Under the pieces are notes generated by a model. The model ran no database searches. It was not told the DNA's origin and saw only the letters and a list, made by a program, of their open reading frames with translations. This document shows, piece after piece, positions 6,903 to 15,844 of a DNA stretch of 36,760 nt; positions within the stretch are counted from its first letter, which is position 1, and each line of letters begins with the position of its first letter. The stretch is from contig CACFXK010000012.1 of NCBI GenBank assembly GCA_902570125.1, positions 1 to 36,760 of the forward strand, in the 5' to 3' direction. Position numbers and translations under genes: made by a program. The DNA is from an uncultured Pelagibacteraceae bacterium (GTDB taxonomy: Bacteria > Pseudomonadota > Alphaproteobacteria > Pelagibacterales > Pelagibacteraceae).

Positions 6903-8194
6903 TTATATGTTAAGCATTTCATATCTTTGTTGCACAATTGGACTTCGGTTGAACTATAAATCCATTTTGGTCTTTCTGGAAGATGGTAAGATATATTTCC
7001 TGCAATCCATTCATTGCCCTTAATATATTCCATTTTTCCAAGATCCTTAGCCTCAGTTTCATAAAAAAGTTTGGCCTGTTGAGCTAACTTTTTACCATCA
7101 AAATCGGTTCTTTTATCAGTTTGAGTAATTGAAATATAAGAATACAAACTTGGAGATAATAAAAATAATGCTAAAAAGACAGAGGTAAAAGTTCTCATTT
7201 TTTCAAAATTAATTTGTGATTTCAAAACATAAACAAATAACAAGCCAAAGCTTATGTAAAATGGAGTCATCCACATAGTTCTTATTTTTGCGCCCATAGT
7301 AAATGATGTTAGAAAAATAAATAAAATTGGAATTAAATTAATTGATACCAAAAACAAAAGTCTTTCATCATTTAAATTAATATTTATTTTAAATTTTTTA
7401 ACTAAAACAAAAATCATTAGTAAAAAAGGCAATAATATACCAATTTGTTTACCTAAAAAAATCGTAGGATGTTTTATGTGGTTTAAAATACTTACTTCTT
7501 CTGAACCAGTTCGTAGAAGTCCATAAGTGATGGTTATATATTCATTTTCGGTTAACCAAATAATGTGTGGTAATAAAATTAAAATAAAAGGGATAAAAGA
7601 AACGAGACATTTATAATTTAATCTTTTTGTATAAATCATGTAAATTAAAAGAACATCTATAGCTAAACCTAAATAGATAAATAAATACTTAGATAGAAAT
7701 CCAAGTCCAGCAAATATACCAAGTAACAGCCAATCAATTGTTTTATTATTCTTAATTCCCCTCCATAAATAAAAGACAGAAAGAGACCAAAAGGGAGTTA
7801 AACAGACATTTACATTAAATTCAGGTGAAGTGAAGTTATAAAAATATATTCCCTCTAATAATAGAACAGATAATAAACAATAAATTTTATTATCAAAAAA
7901 ATCTTCAGCTAACTTAAAAACTACAATAAATGAGACTACGATACAAATTTGAGACAATAAATAATAAACCCAGTCTTTTGGTCCAAAGATTTGATAAATT
8001 AATTCGGGTAAAAACGCACTCATTGGTGGGTGCTTGTTAAAGCCCCAATCTAAATTACTTCCCCATGCTAAAGCCTCGATAATATCAAGTGGTAAATTGT
8101 GATTTGTTAAACTTGGAACTAATGTCCAGATTAATAAGTGCGCAAAAACAAAAATATAAAATAAATTACTAATATTTTTTTTATAAATGGCCAT
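6899..8194 (-). CDS. GT39/ArnT-like membrane glycosyltransferase (PMT_2 domain)
   Basis: A GT-C type integral membrane enzyme of about 431 residues with roughly ten hydrophobic segments. Its first periplasmic loop has the family signature, LDIIEALAWGSNLDWGFNKHPPM, in which the acidic residues are catalytic; LGFLSKYLF and TMGAKIRTMWMTPFYISFG blocks follow. Members move a sugar from a polyprenol phosphate to lipid A, protein or another acceptor. I chose the ATG at 8194 (MAIYKKNIS...); an upstream TTG at 8212 would add six residues. It heads a minus-strand run with the mini-gene (4-base overlap) and the GT2 enzyme that probably makes its lipid-linked donor. Acceptor unknown. Confidence 0.8.
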   Translation of the reverse strand: MAIYKKNISNLFYIFVFAHLLIWTLVPSLTNHNLPLDIIEALAWGSNLDWGFNKHPPMSAFLPELIYQIFGPKDWVYYLLSQICIVVSFIVVFKLAEDFFDNKIYCLLSVLLLEGIYFYNFTSPEFNVNVCLTPFWSLSVFYLWRGIKNNKTIDWLLLGIFAGLGFLSKYLFIYLGLAIDVLLIYMIYTKRLNYKCLVSFIPFILILLPHIIWLTENEYITITYGLLRTGSEEVSILNHIKHPTIFLGKQIGILLPFLLMIFVLVKKFKININLNDERLLFLVSINLIPILFIFLTSFTMGAKIRTMWMTPFYISFGLLFVYVLKSQINFEKMRTFTSVFLALFLLSPSLYSYISITQTDKRTDFDGKKLAQQAKLFYETEAKDLGKMEYIKGNEWIAGNISYHLPERPKWIYSSTEVQLCNKDMKCLTYK

Positions 8195-8237
8195 TTTTAT
8201 TAATTTATACAATTAAAGCATTCTTGACACTTAATAA

Positions 8238-8690
8238 ATGATGAATATATTCACCGAATTCATAAATTTGGGTATGGTAAAAATCTCTAAAAAATATATT
8301 CCTAAAGAAACTGAAAAGTATATGTGTGCTAAGCACCTTGCTTTTTTTAAACAAAAATTAACTGAATGGAAGAAAGACTTAAAGAAAACTAACAATGAAG
8401 CAATATTTAATGCTTCAATGGATGACAATAGTGCTTCAGCAGATATTGTTGATCAAGCGAGCTCTTATACAGAAAAAAATGTTGAGATGAGAGCAATCAA
8501 TCGACAGATAAAATTAATTTCTAAAATTGATGGAGCTTTGAAAAAAATACAAGATGGAACTTATGGTTTCTGTGAAGAAACTGCAGAACCGATCGGTCTT
8601 AAAAGATTAATGGCAAGACCTGTTGCAACTTTATGCATAGCAGCACAAGAAAAACACGAAAAAGAGGAAAAAGTTTACGCTGACATTTAA
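8238..8690 (+). CDS. dksA: RNA polymerase-binding transcription factor DksA (two-cysteine form)
   Basis: The 150-residue protein has the DksA layout: an N-terminal helix, a coiled coil with the tip motif D69-x-x-D72-x-A74 that reaches into the RNA polymerase secondary channel, and a C-terminal zinc-finger-like domain (YGFCEETAEPIGLKRLMAR). It tunes rRNA and amino-acid promoters with ppGpp. Only two of the four zinc ligands remain (C112 and C133; the others are T115 and A136), giving CX2T-X17-CX2A, as described for zinc-independent DksA2-type proteins. Two Met codons stand at the start, and Met13 (8274, MVKISKKYIP) is an equally plausible start. It diverges from the GT39-type gene and its 3' end overlaps the GST gene tail to tail by 4 bases. 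Confidence 0.88.
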   Translation: MMNIFTEFINLGMVKISKKYIPKETEKYMCAKHLAFFKQKLTEWKKDLKKTNNEAIFNASMDDNSASADIVDQASSYTEKNVEMRAINRQIKLISKIDGALKKIQDGTYGFCEETAEPIGLKRLMARPVATLCIAAQEKHEKEEKVYADI

Positions 8691-9313
8691 GGGTAATCTA
8701 TTTCAGCATCTTTATTTAATACTTTAAATCCTTTAATCACCGCGGGACGTTTAGCTATATCAACATACCACCTTGATAAATCTTTAAAGTTTTCTAATCC
8801 TATGTCATGTCTTTTATGTCTTGCAATCCAAGACCATGTTGCGATATCTGCAATCGAATACTCTTTGCCTGCTAAATAATCACTCGCAGAAAGCCTTGCT
8901 TCTAAATCTTCATAAAGTTTTCTTGTAATCTTAAAATATCTTTCTTCTCCCCACTCACTTTTGCCTTGATGATAAAAGTGAAATTGATGATGCTGACCGA
9001 TCATTGGACCGATTAAACCCATTTGAGCCATTAACCATTGATTTATCTCTAACCTATTCTCTTCAGGATAAAACATGTTACTTTTTTCACCAAGATACAT
9101 CAGTATTGCTCCGGACTCGAAAATTGACTTATTATTTTCGTGATCTTTAATAACTGGTATCTTGTTAAAAGGACTAATTTTTTTAAATTCTGGTTTATGT
9201 TGTTCGCCTTCACTTAGGTTGACTTTTGTTATTTTATACTCAAGATTTATCTCTTCGAGCATAATGCTAATTTTCCAACCATTTGGAGTGTCAGCAGTAA
9301 ATAACTCAATCAC
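8687..9313 (-). CDS. Glutathione S-transferase family protein (YfcG/YghU-like)
   Basis: A 208-residue GST. The N-terminal thioredoxin fold (about 1-80) begins MIELFTADTPNGWKISIMLEE and holds NKIPVI (cis-Pro loop) and ESGAILMYLGE (glutathione gamma-Glu site). The all-alpha C-terminal domain has YSIADIATWSW. TADTPNGWK resembles the nu-class YfcG/YghU/Ure2p group, which reduce disulfides or peroxides. The start is GTG at 9313, overlapping the TAG stop of the reductase gene by one base (TAGTG), so it is coupled to the ferredoxin/reductase pair and probably shares its redox role. Exact substrate unknown. Confidence 0.82.
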   Translation of the reverse strand: MIELFTADTPNGWKISIMLEEINLEYKITKVNLSEGEQHKPEFKKISPFNKIPVIKDHENNKSIFESGAILMYLGEKSNMFYPEENRLEINQWLMAQMGLIGPMIGQHHQFHFYHQGKSEWGEERYFKITRKLYEDLEARLSASDYLAGKEYSIADIATWSWIARHKRHDIGLENFKDLSRWYVDIAKRPAVIKGFKVLNKDAEIDYP

Positions 9314-10325
9314 TATTTTACACCCAATCTGTCTTTAATGGTGCTGGATGCTGTTGTAAATTCAAATCTATATTTTTCGTTAGGTCTTGCATACTTGAAA
9401 CAACCTCTGGCAGCTAAAGCACCTTCATGAAAACCTGATAGTATTAATTTAAGTTTTCCTGGATAAGTACATATATCACCAATAGCAAATATACCTTTCT
9501 TGTTAGTTTCAAAGTTTTCAGTATTAACTGGAATTACTTTTTTATCTAAGTTAAGGCCCCATTCTGCTATTGGTCCAAGTTGCATAATCAAACCAAAAAA
9601 TCCCAAAACATAATCTGCTTTTAATATTTTACTTTCCCCATCTTCACTTTTAATTTCAACTTCTTCTAAAGATCCATTTCCTTTGACATCTTTAATTGAG
9701 TACTTGGTAAATAATTTAATTATATTTTTTTCACTTAATTCTTTAATTTTTTTAACACTCGCAGGTACGCCTCTAAACTCGTCTCTTCTATGGATAAGTG
9801 ACACTTTAGAAGTATTAGATAGTTCAATCGCCCAATCAAGAGCGCTATCACCTCCACCAAATATTACAACCGACTTATCTTTAAAAATTGTTTTGTCTTT
9901 TATTGAGTATAAAACTGAAGTTCCATCAAATTTTTCTGCACTTTTTGTTGGAAACTTTCTTGGTTCAAAAGAACCAACTCCACCAGCAATTACAACATTT
10001 GGAGTTAGGAATTTTTTTCCACTAGTTGTTTTAACAATCCAATTATCGTTTTCATTTGTAAGTTCTTGGACTCTGTCATTTAAATGAAAATTAAATTTAA
10101 ATGGTTTAATTTGTTCTATTAAATTATTTGTAAGTTCTTCACCAGTACACTTTGGAACTGCAGGAATATCATAAATTGGTTTATCTGGATAAAGTTCAAT
10201 ACATTGACCACCAATTTTATCCAGGTTATCAACTATTTCACATTTCAATCCAATAATTCCAAGTTGATGTGCACAAAATAATCCAGTTGGACCTGCACCG
10301 ATAATAACAACATCAGTTTTAATCA

Positions 10326-10326
<1 letters not shown>
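9313..10326 (-). CDS. Ferredoxin-NADP+ reductase, thioredoxin-reductase-like (YumC type)
   Basis: A 337-residue flavoprotein with an N-terminal FAD site GAGPTG (residues 10-15), the block GGQCIELYPDKPIYDIP typical of the TrxR-like FNR family, a NAD(P)H site FGGGDSALDWA near 155-165, and the C-terminal FAIGDICTYPG. The CxxC redox pair of true thioredoxin reductases is missing from the central domain, which separates it from TrxB and supports ferredoxin as partner. It sits directly after a [2Fe-2S] ferredoxin gene with a one-base stop/start overlap (10326), so the two probably form an electron-transfer pair between NADPH and ferredoxin in the cytoplasm. Confidence 0.86.
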
Positions 10327-10700
<374 letters not shown>

Positions 10701-10723
10701 TTATATTTCGTAACTAACTGTTA

Positions 10724-11488
10724 CTACGCTCTTCTTGTAGAGTTAGATACTGCACAAGACCAGATAATTAAACCAAATGCGATTTTATTAACAAAGTCTG
10801 CTAAGTTATAGATAACGTTTAACGCGTTACCATCTATTCCACCTGTTAGGTAACCAAAAATGTAACCTAATGGGTAAATAGCCCAACCTACAGTAACAAT
10901 CATTCTTAAAGCTCCAAATGCAGTTACTAAAGATTTATTTCCAGATTTGGCAGCAACTTTTCCTGCTTCTCCTGAAAAGATTTCATAAAGAATATAAATC
11001 CATCCAGCCATACCGATTATGAAACCTAGTGTAGCGTTAATGAATCCAGCTTCTCCAAGATATCCACCTATTAACATAACTAGTGAACCAATTAAGATTC
11101 TCCAGAATATGTTGGTGTCAACTTTTCGTACTGCTGAAAGAATTAAGTAAAATTCTACTAGCTGTAGTGGTACAGTAATTAACCAGTCAATGTATCTGTA
11201 AACAGTTGGAGTATCACCTGTTTCGATCCATACCGCTCTCATATACATGTAGTGAATAAATGCTATACCTGTTACCAATCCAGCTACGTTTACTGATTTT
11301 CTCCATTGTGAACTGACGTTAGCCTGTTCCATAAAGAAAAACGCTGTAGCTGCTAACATACCCATTGATATTAACCAAAACGAAATACCTACAAAATCGT
11401 CTGTGGCTAAAAAGGCAGTTGCTGCGTTAGCTGCCGTAGTTGCTCCGAAAAGCACTGCCGCTAATGCTAACATTTTCATTGTCTTCAT
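10724..11488 (-). CDS. Proteorhodopsin, blue-absorbing type (light-driven proton pump)
   Basis: A seven-helix retinal protein of 254 residues with an N-terminal signal peptide (cleaved near ANAA). Key residues, in numbering from the ATG at 11488, are H79 (GPR His75), proton acceptor D101 (Asp97), proton donor E112 (Glu108) and the retinal-binding lysine K235 (Lys231), all shifted by +4 from the green reference protein. The tuning site (105 in the reference) is Q109, which predicts blue absorption, as in clear open-ocean water. The start is set by a strong ribosome site, GAGGGAGT, five bases before the ATG; the ATG at 11503 lies upstream of that site. It is followed by a strong terminator and then the ferredoxin group. 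No retinal-synthesis gene is in the window. Confidence 0.97.
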   Translation of the reverse strand: MKTMKMLALAAVLFGATTAANAATAFLATDDFVGISFWLISMGMLAATAFFFMEQANVSSQWRKSVNVAGLVTGIAFIHYMYMRAVWIETGDTPTVYRYIDWLITVPLQLVEFYLILSAVRKVDTNIFWRILIGSLVMLIGGYLGEAGFINATLGFIIGMAGWIYILYEIFSGEAGKVAAKSGNKSLVTAFGALRMIVTVGWAIYPLGYIFGYLTGGIDGNALNVIYNLADFVNKIAFGLIIWSCAVSNSTRRA

Positions 11489-11493
11489 AAAAA

Positions 11494-11501
11494 ACTCCCT
11501 C
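11494..11501 (-). promoter_or_regulatory. Strong Shine-Dalgarno site that fixes the rhodopsin start
   Basis: GAGGGAGT on the minus strand ends five bases before the ATG at 11488. It is the best ribosome site in the window and argues against the upstream ATG at 11503. Confidence 0.8.
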
Positions 11502-11520
11502 ATAGTTAGTTTTTTTATTA

Positions 11521-11534
11521 GTTTAAATTTAAAC
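11521..11534. repeat. Perfect 14-bp palindrome in the rhodopsin leader
   Basis: GTTTAAATTTAAAC is its own reverse complement and lies 33-46 bases upstream of the rhodopsin ATG. It could be an operator or a small RNA hairpin. Its pure A/T core also makes chance occurrence plausible in this genome. Confidence 0.4.
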
Positions 11535-11661
11535 TACAGACCAATCTAATGATTAGCCTAAAGTTAGGGGTTAAATAACAAATAAAATAAGTTTGTTGAA
11601 GAGTTATTTTGAAGCAATAAGTATTGATTTTATTAGCTTTATGAAATTAAATACAACCTGT

Positions 11662-11690
11662 TATATAAAATCATTATAAAAGTGTGTCAA
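11662..11690 (-). promoter_or_regulatory. Candidate sigma70 promoter for proteorhodopsin
   Basis: On the minus strand a consensus -35 TTGACA (11690-11685) and a -10-like TATATA (11667-11662) are separated by exactly 17 bases. Transcription would start near 11655, leaving a leader of about 165 bases that holds the palindrome. The rest of the 11489-11703 divergent gap must also hold the promoter for the acyl-CoA synthetase gene. A weak match on the plus strand is TTGATT (11624) with TAAATA (11648). Confidence 0.45.
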
Positions 11691-11703
11691 AAAACAAATC
11701 ACT

Positions 11704-13602
11704 ATGAAAAATAGTTTTAAAGAAATTTATGAAGAATCTATTCAAAATCCTGAGGAATTTTGGAAAAATGTGTCAGATGATATTTTTTGGTTTAAAAAAC
11801 CAACCAAGATTCTAAACAAATCTAATCCTCCATTTTATAAGTGGTTTGAAGATGGTGTTACAAACACCTGTTACAATGCAATTGATGTTCATATTGACAA
11901 TGGTTATGGTGATAAGACTGCTTTAATCTATGATAGCCCTATAACTAACAGTAAAGCAAAATTTACATATAGTGAATTAGTAGAAAAAATATCAAAATTT
12001 GCAGGAGCACTACATAATCAAGGTATTAAAAAAGGTGACAGAGTAATTATCTACATGCCGATGATTCCCGAAGCAGTTATAGCAATGCTAGCTTGTGGAA
12101 GAATTGGTGCAATACACTCGGTTGTCTTTGGAGGATTTGCATCAAATGAACTTGCGAGTAGAATTGATGATAGTAAAGCAAAGATTTTAATTACTGCCTC
12201 TTGTGGGTTTGAGCCAGGAAGAACTGTTGAATATAGACCTTTAGTTGATGGAGCATTAAAACTTGCAAAACACAAAGTTGAAAAAGTAATTTTCTTTCAA
12301 AGGAAAGATCACGAAGTAAAATTAAACTCACCGCTAGAAATCAGCTGGGAGGAAGCACTTGTTAATGCAAAAAATAAAGATTGTGTTGAGATTGGAGCAA
12401 ATGAATTTGCCTATATTTTGTACACATCAGGAACTACAGGTATACCAAAAGGAATAGTTAGAGATGTAGGAGGTCATATCGTAGCTCTTAAATGGACAAT
12501 GAAAAATATTTATAATATCGATGAGAATGATGTTTGGTGGTCAGCTAGTGACATAGGGTGGATTGTTGGTCATTCGTACATTGTTTACGCTCCATTATTC
12601 AAAGGATGCACTACACTTTTATTTGAAGGAAAACCAGTTGGAACTCCTGATGCAGGAGTTTTTTGGAGAATAATTTCAGAGTATAAAATTAAATCTTTGT
12701 TTACAGCTCCCACGGCATTTAGAGCAATTAAAAAAGAAGACCCAGATGGAAAGTTTTTCTCTAAATATGATTTAAGTTCTTTTGAATCTTTATTCCTAGC
12801 TGGTGAAAGAGCTGATCCAGATACAATTAAGTGGGCTGAAAATCTTTTAAATGTTCCCGTTATAGATCATTGGTGGCAAACGGAAACTAGTTGGGCAATT
12901 AGTTCAAATTGTACTGGAATAGAAATGCAAAAAACTAAGTATGGTTCAGCATGTAAAGCAGTTCCAGGTTATGATGTAAAAGTAATTAAACCTGATCATT
13001 CAATAGCAAAAACAAATGAGATGGGAGATATAGTTGTTAAATTACCTTTACCTCCAGGAACCTTTCCTACGCTTTGGAATGCTGATAAAAGATATGAAGA
13101 AAATTATATGAGTAATTACAAGGGTTACTATCAAACTTATGATGCAGGACACATTGATGAAGATGGATATATTTGGATTATGTCACGAACTGATGACATT
13201 ATAAATGTTGCTGGTCACAGATTATCGACAGGTGCAATTGAAGAGGTATTATCTGAACATCAATCAGTTGCAGAGTGTGCTGTTCTTGGAATTGCAGACA
13301 AATTAAAAGGACAATTGCCTATTGGTTTAGTTGTTTTAAAATCTGGTGTTGAAAAAGACAATGAAACTATCTCAAAGGAATGTATTAAAATGGTAAGAGA
13401 TAAAATTGGACCAGTTGCAGCTTTTAAAGTTGTAATAGTTATAAAAAGATTACCGAAAACAAGATCAGGAAAAATATTGAGAGGAACTATTCGTAAAATT
13501 GCCGACAAGGAAGATTATAAAATGCCAGCGACGATCGATGATCCAGCAATTTTAGAGGAAATTACTCAAAGTTTAATAGAAAATAAAATTCTGATTAAAT
13601 AA
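11704..13602 (+). CDS. prpE: Propionyl-CoA / acetyl-CoA synthetase (PrpE-like, AMP-forming)
   Basis: A 632-residue enzyme of the ANL superfamily that activates propionate or acetate to the CoA thioester through an acyl-adenylate. Visible motifs are the P-loop YTSGTTGIPKG (240-250), GIVRDVGGHIVALKW just after it, LFLAGERADPDT (363-374), DHWWQTETSW (388-397) and the C-terminal PKTRSGKILRGTIRK, whose lysine K590 catalyses adenylation and is the usual site of regulatory acetylation. The VRDxGGH block and LAGERADPDT favour propionate-type PrpE over Acs, but substrate cannot be settled by reading. It diverges from proteorhodopsin across a 215-base gap. Confidence 0.85.
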   Translation: MKNSFKEIYEESIQNPEEFWKNVSDDIFWFKKPTKILNKSNPPFYKWFEDGVTNTCYNAIDVHIDNGYGDKTALIYDSPITNSKAKFTYSELVEKISKFAGALHNQGIKKGDRVIIYMPMIPEAVIAMLACGRIGAIHSVVFGGFASNELASRIDDSKAKILITASCGFEPGRTVEYRPLVDGALKLAKHKVEKVIFFQRKDHEVKLNSPLEISWEEALVNAKNKDCVEIGANEFAYILYTSGTTGIPKGIVRDVGGHIVALKWTMKNIYNIDENDVWWSASDIGWIVGHSYIVYAPLFKGCTTLLFEGKPVGTPDAGVFWRIISEYKIKSLFTAPTAFRAIKKEDPDGKFFSKYDLSSFESLFLAGERADPDTIKWAENLLNVPVIDHWWQTETSWAISSNCTGIEMQKTKYGSACKAVPGYDVKVIKPDHSIAKTNEMGDIVVKLPLPPGTFPTLWNADKRYEENYMSNYKGYYQTYDAGHIDEDGYIWIMSRTDDIINVAGHRLSTGAIEEVLSEHQSVAECAVLGIADKLKGQLPIGLVVLKSGVEKDNETISKECIKMVRDKIGPVAAFKVVIVIKRLPKTRSGKILRGTIRKIADKEDYKMPATIDDPAILEEITQSLIENKILIK

Positions 13603-13608
13603 ATTAGA

Positions 13609-14919
13609 TTAATTATCAAACTTGATGGGCCTACCTGATGCTTCTCCAAGTATTTCTCCATCTTTCATTTTAATATCTCCATTTATGATTGTATAAACTG
13701 GAGTTCCCTTAAACTTATGCCCATCGAAAGGTGACCATCCACACTTGCTCTCTATTTTTTCATTTTTGATTTCGATAATTTTGTTCATATCCACGATTGT
13801 AAAGTCCGCATCATAGTTTTCCTTTATATATCCCTTACCTACAATACCAAAAATTTTCGCTGGATTTTCACAGATTAGATTCATAAGCTGAACTAAAGTT
13901 AGTTTTCCATCATTTACATGGTTTAACATCACAGGTAATAAGGTCTGAACTCCTGGCATTCCTGAAGGAGTATCTGGATATTCTTTATCTTTATTTACTC
14001 TCAGATGAGGAGCGTGATCTGAACCGATAGTATCATTATAATTATTTCTTACTGCATACCACAGTCTGTCGTAATGACTTTTTTCTCTAATAGGTGGATT
14101 CATCTGAGCATAAGTTCCAAGTTTATCGTAACAATCTGGAGCAAACATTGTTAAATGCTGTGGGGTTATTTCAAAAGTTATGTCTCCCTTATTCTGAGAT
14201 AAAAAATCAATCTCCTGTTTTGTAGTAATATGCAAAATATGAGCTTTTTTACCTAATCTTTTTGCAATTTTAACAATTTTTCTGGTAGAGGAAATTGCAC
14301 ACTCTTCATCTCTCCATATAGGATGAGAATGAACATTACCTTTTTCTCTTAATTTTTTTCTAAGATTTAAAATATCCTCATCTTCTGAATGAACTGCAAC
14401 AATTTTAGATGTGCTTTCAAATACTTTTTCAATATCTTCTTCTTTATGGACTAGTAAAGTTCCCGTAGAAGAGCCTGCAAACAGTTTTACTCCACAACAC
14501 CCGTCTAAACCTTTAAGATCAGCTAATTCACTTTGATTGGTGGGAGTTGCTCCAAAATAAAATGCATGATTACAATACATTCTATTCTTTGCTAAATCTA
14601 TTTTTCTTTGAAATTCTGCTTTGTTTGTAGTTGCAGGATTAGTATTAGGCATTTCAAATACTGAGGTTATACCTCCAACAATTGCTGCTCTACTTCCAGA
14701 AGCTAAATCCTCAGTGTCTGTTGAACCTGGTTCTCTAAAATGCGTCTGAGTGTCAATACAGCCAGGAAGAACAGTAAGTCCAGTTGCATCTATTGATTCA
14801 TTTGAATCTTCATCTAACTTACCAATTTTTATAATCTTGCTGTTTTGAATGCCTATATCAACATCTTTGAGATCTTTATCAATATAACACTTCCCATTTT
14901 TGATTATTAGGTCTAACAT
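13609..14919 (-). CDS. pyrC: Dihydroorotase (class I-like amidohydrolase)
   Basis: A 436-residue amidohydrolase with a TIM-barrel metal site. DTQTHFREPG (56-65), FEMPNTNPAT (88-97), the presumed carbamylated lysine K145 in GVKLFAGSSTG, H177 in VAVHSEDE, HILHITT (227-233), MNPPIRE (273-279) and D301 in GSDHAPH together match dihydroorotase of pyrimidine synthesis, which interconverts carbamoyl-aspartate and dihydroorotate. The first His of the usual HxH metal pair is Gln58 here; I recall similar DxQ variants in other alphaproteobacterial dihydroorotases. Allantoinase or hydantoinase are the alternatives. It converges on the synthetase gene with a 6-base gap and is divergent from ygfZ. Confidence 0.8.
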   Translation of the reverse strand: MLDLIIKNGKCYIDKDLKDVDIGIQNSKIIKIGKLDEDSNESIDATGLTVLPGCIDTQTHFREPGSTDTEDLASGSRAAIVGGITSVFEMPNTNPATTNKAEFQRKIDLAKNRMYCNHAFYFGATPTNQSELADLKGLDGCCGVKLFAGSSTGTLLVHKEEDIEKVFESTSKIVAVHSEDEDILNLRKKLREKGNVHSHPIWRDEECAISSTRKIVKIAKRLGKKAHILHITTKQEIDFLSQNKGDITFEITPQHLTMFAPDCYDKLGTYAQMNPPIREKSHYDRLWYAVRNNYNDTIGSDHAPHLRVNKDKEYPDTPSGMPGVQTLLPVMLNHVNDGKLTLVQLMNLICENPAKIFGIVGKGYIKENYDADFTIVDMNKIIEIKNEKIESKCGWSPFDGHKFKGTPVYTIINGDIKMKDGEILGEASGRPIKFDN

Positions 14920-14961
14920 TTATAAAAAAACTACTTATATCATTCGTTATAATATTACAAT

Positions 14962-15843
14962 ATGAATAGAAATAATATTTACATCCTAGAGGATAGGGGT
15001 CTTCTTTATATTAATGGAGATGATGCTAAAGAATTTTTACAAAATATAATTACAAACAACATTGAAAATGTATCAGATTATAGAAGTTGTTTTTCAGCTC
15101 TATTAACACCACAAGGCAAATATCTTTACGATTTTATAATTATTAAACATAAATCAGGCTATTTTTTGGATTGTGAAAAGAAAATTATTGAGAATTTATA
15201 TAAACAGTTAAATTTATACAAGCTTAGATCTAAAGTAGAAATTTTAAATCTAAGTAATGAGTTTGTTGTTGCAAATTTAACAAAGGAAAAATTTCTAGAA
15301 TTGGAAAATTCTAAAGATGAGATGGGTTTTACTATAAAATTTAGAGAAGATCCTATTCTTTTAGATCCAAGGTCTGATAAATTAGGAGCTAGATTAGTGA
15401 TTAATTTAGAAAAATTGTATCTTTCTATAAAAAAATTGGAATTAAAAGTTTCTGATGTAAATGAATATTATAATTACAGTCATGAATTAGGAATTGCTCA
15501 AATTGATACAAATAACCTGCAAAATAAAATATTCGGAATTGAATGTAATTTTGAAGAACTAAATGGAATTGACTTTAGAAAAGGATGTTATGTAGGGCAA
15601 GAAAATACGGCTAGAATAAAACTTAAAGATAAACTTAATAAAAGACTATTTGCAATTAAAGTTTTAGATGGAGAGATCAATAGTGACGAAATTACTTATG
15701 AAAATAAAAACTTAGGAAAGTTATTGATCAATAATAAAAATCCATTTGCTTTACTAAAACTAGAAGATAGAAGCTTTAATTTTGATAAAGATCTAAGGTG
15801 TGGTGATGCAAAAATAAAAGTCTTAAGACCTAATTGGATATAA
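14962..15843 (+). CDS. ygfZ: YgfZ/GcvT-like folate-binding protein (iron-sulfur cluster maintenance)
   Basis: A 293-residue protein of the GcvT-related YgfZ/IBA57 family, which uses tetrahydrofolate to help build or repair iron-sulfur clusters. The signature KGCYVGQE is at 207-214 with the conserved C209; the N-terminal half has the expected YINGDDAKEFLQNIITNN and LTPQGKYLYDFII. It lacks the decarboxylase-complex features of GcvT itself. It is divergent from pyrC (42-base gap) and converges on the pyrophosphohydrolase gene with a 1-base gap. Confidence 0.87.
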   Translation: MNRNNIYILEDRGLLYINGDDAKEFLQNIITNNIENVSDYRSCFSALLTPQGKYLYDFIIIKHKSGYFLDCEKKIIENLYKQLNLYKLRSKVEILNLSNEFVVANLTKEKFLELENSKDEMGFTIKFREDPILLDPRSDKLGARLVINLEKLYLSIKKLELKVSDVNEYYNYSHELGIAQIDTNNLQNKIFGIECNFEELNGIDFRKGCYVGQENTARIKLKDKLNKRLFAIKVLDGEINSDEITYENKNLGKLLINNKNPFALLKLEDRSFNFDKDLRCGDAKIKVLRPNWI

Positions 15844-15844
15844 A

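Noticed and set aside
8195..8212. TTG start at 8212 for the GT39-type gene
   Set aside because: An ATG six codons later gives a normal N-terminus; no ribosome site supports the TTG.
11489..11503. Upstream ATG at 11503 for proteorhodopsin
   Set aside because: It lies upstream of the Shine-Dalgarno sequence, which is well spaced for the ATG at 11488.
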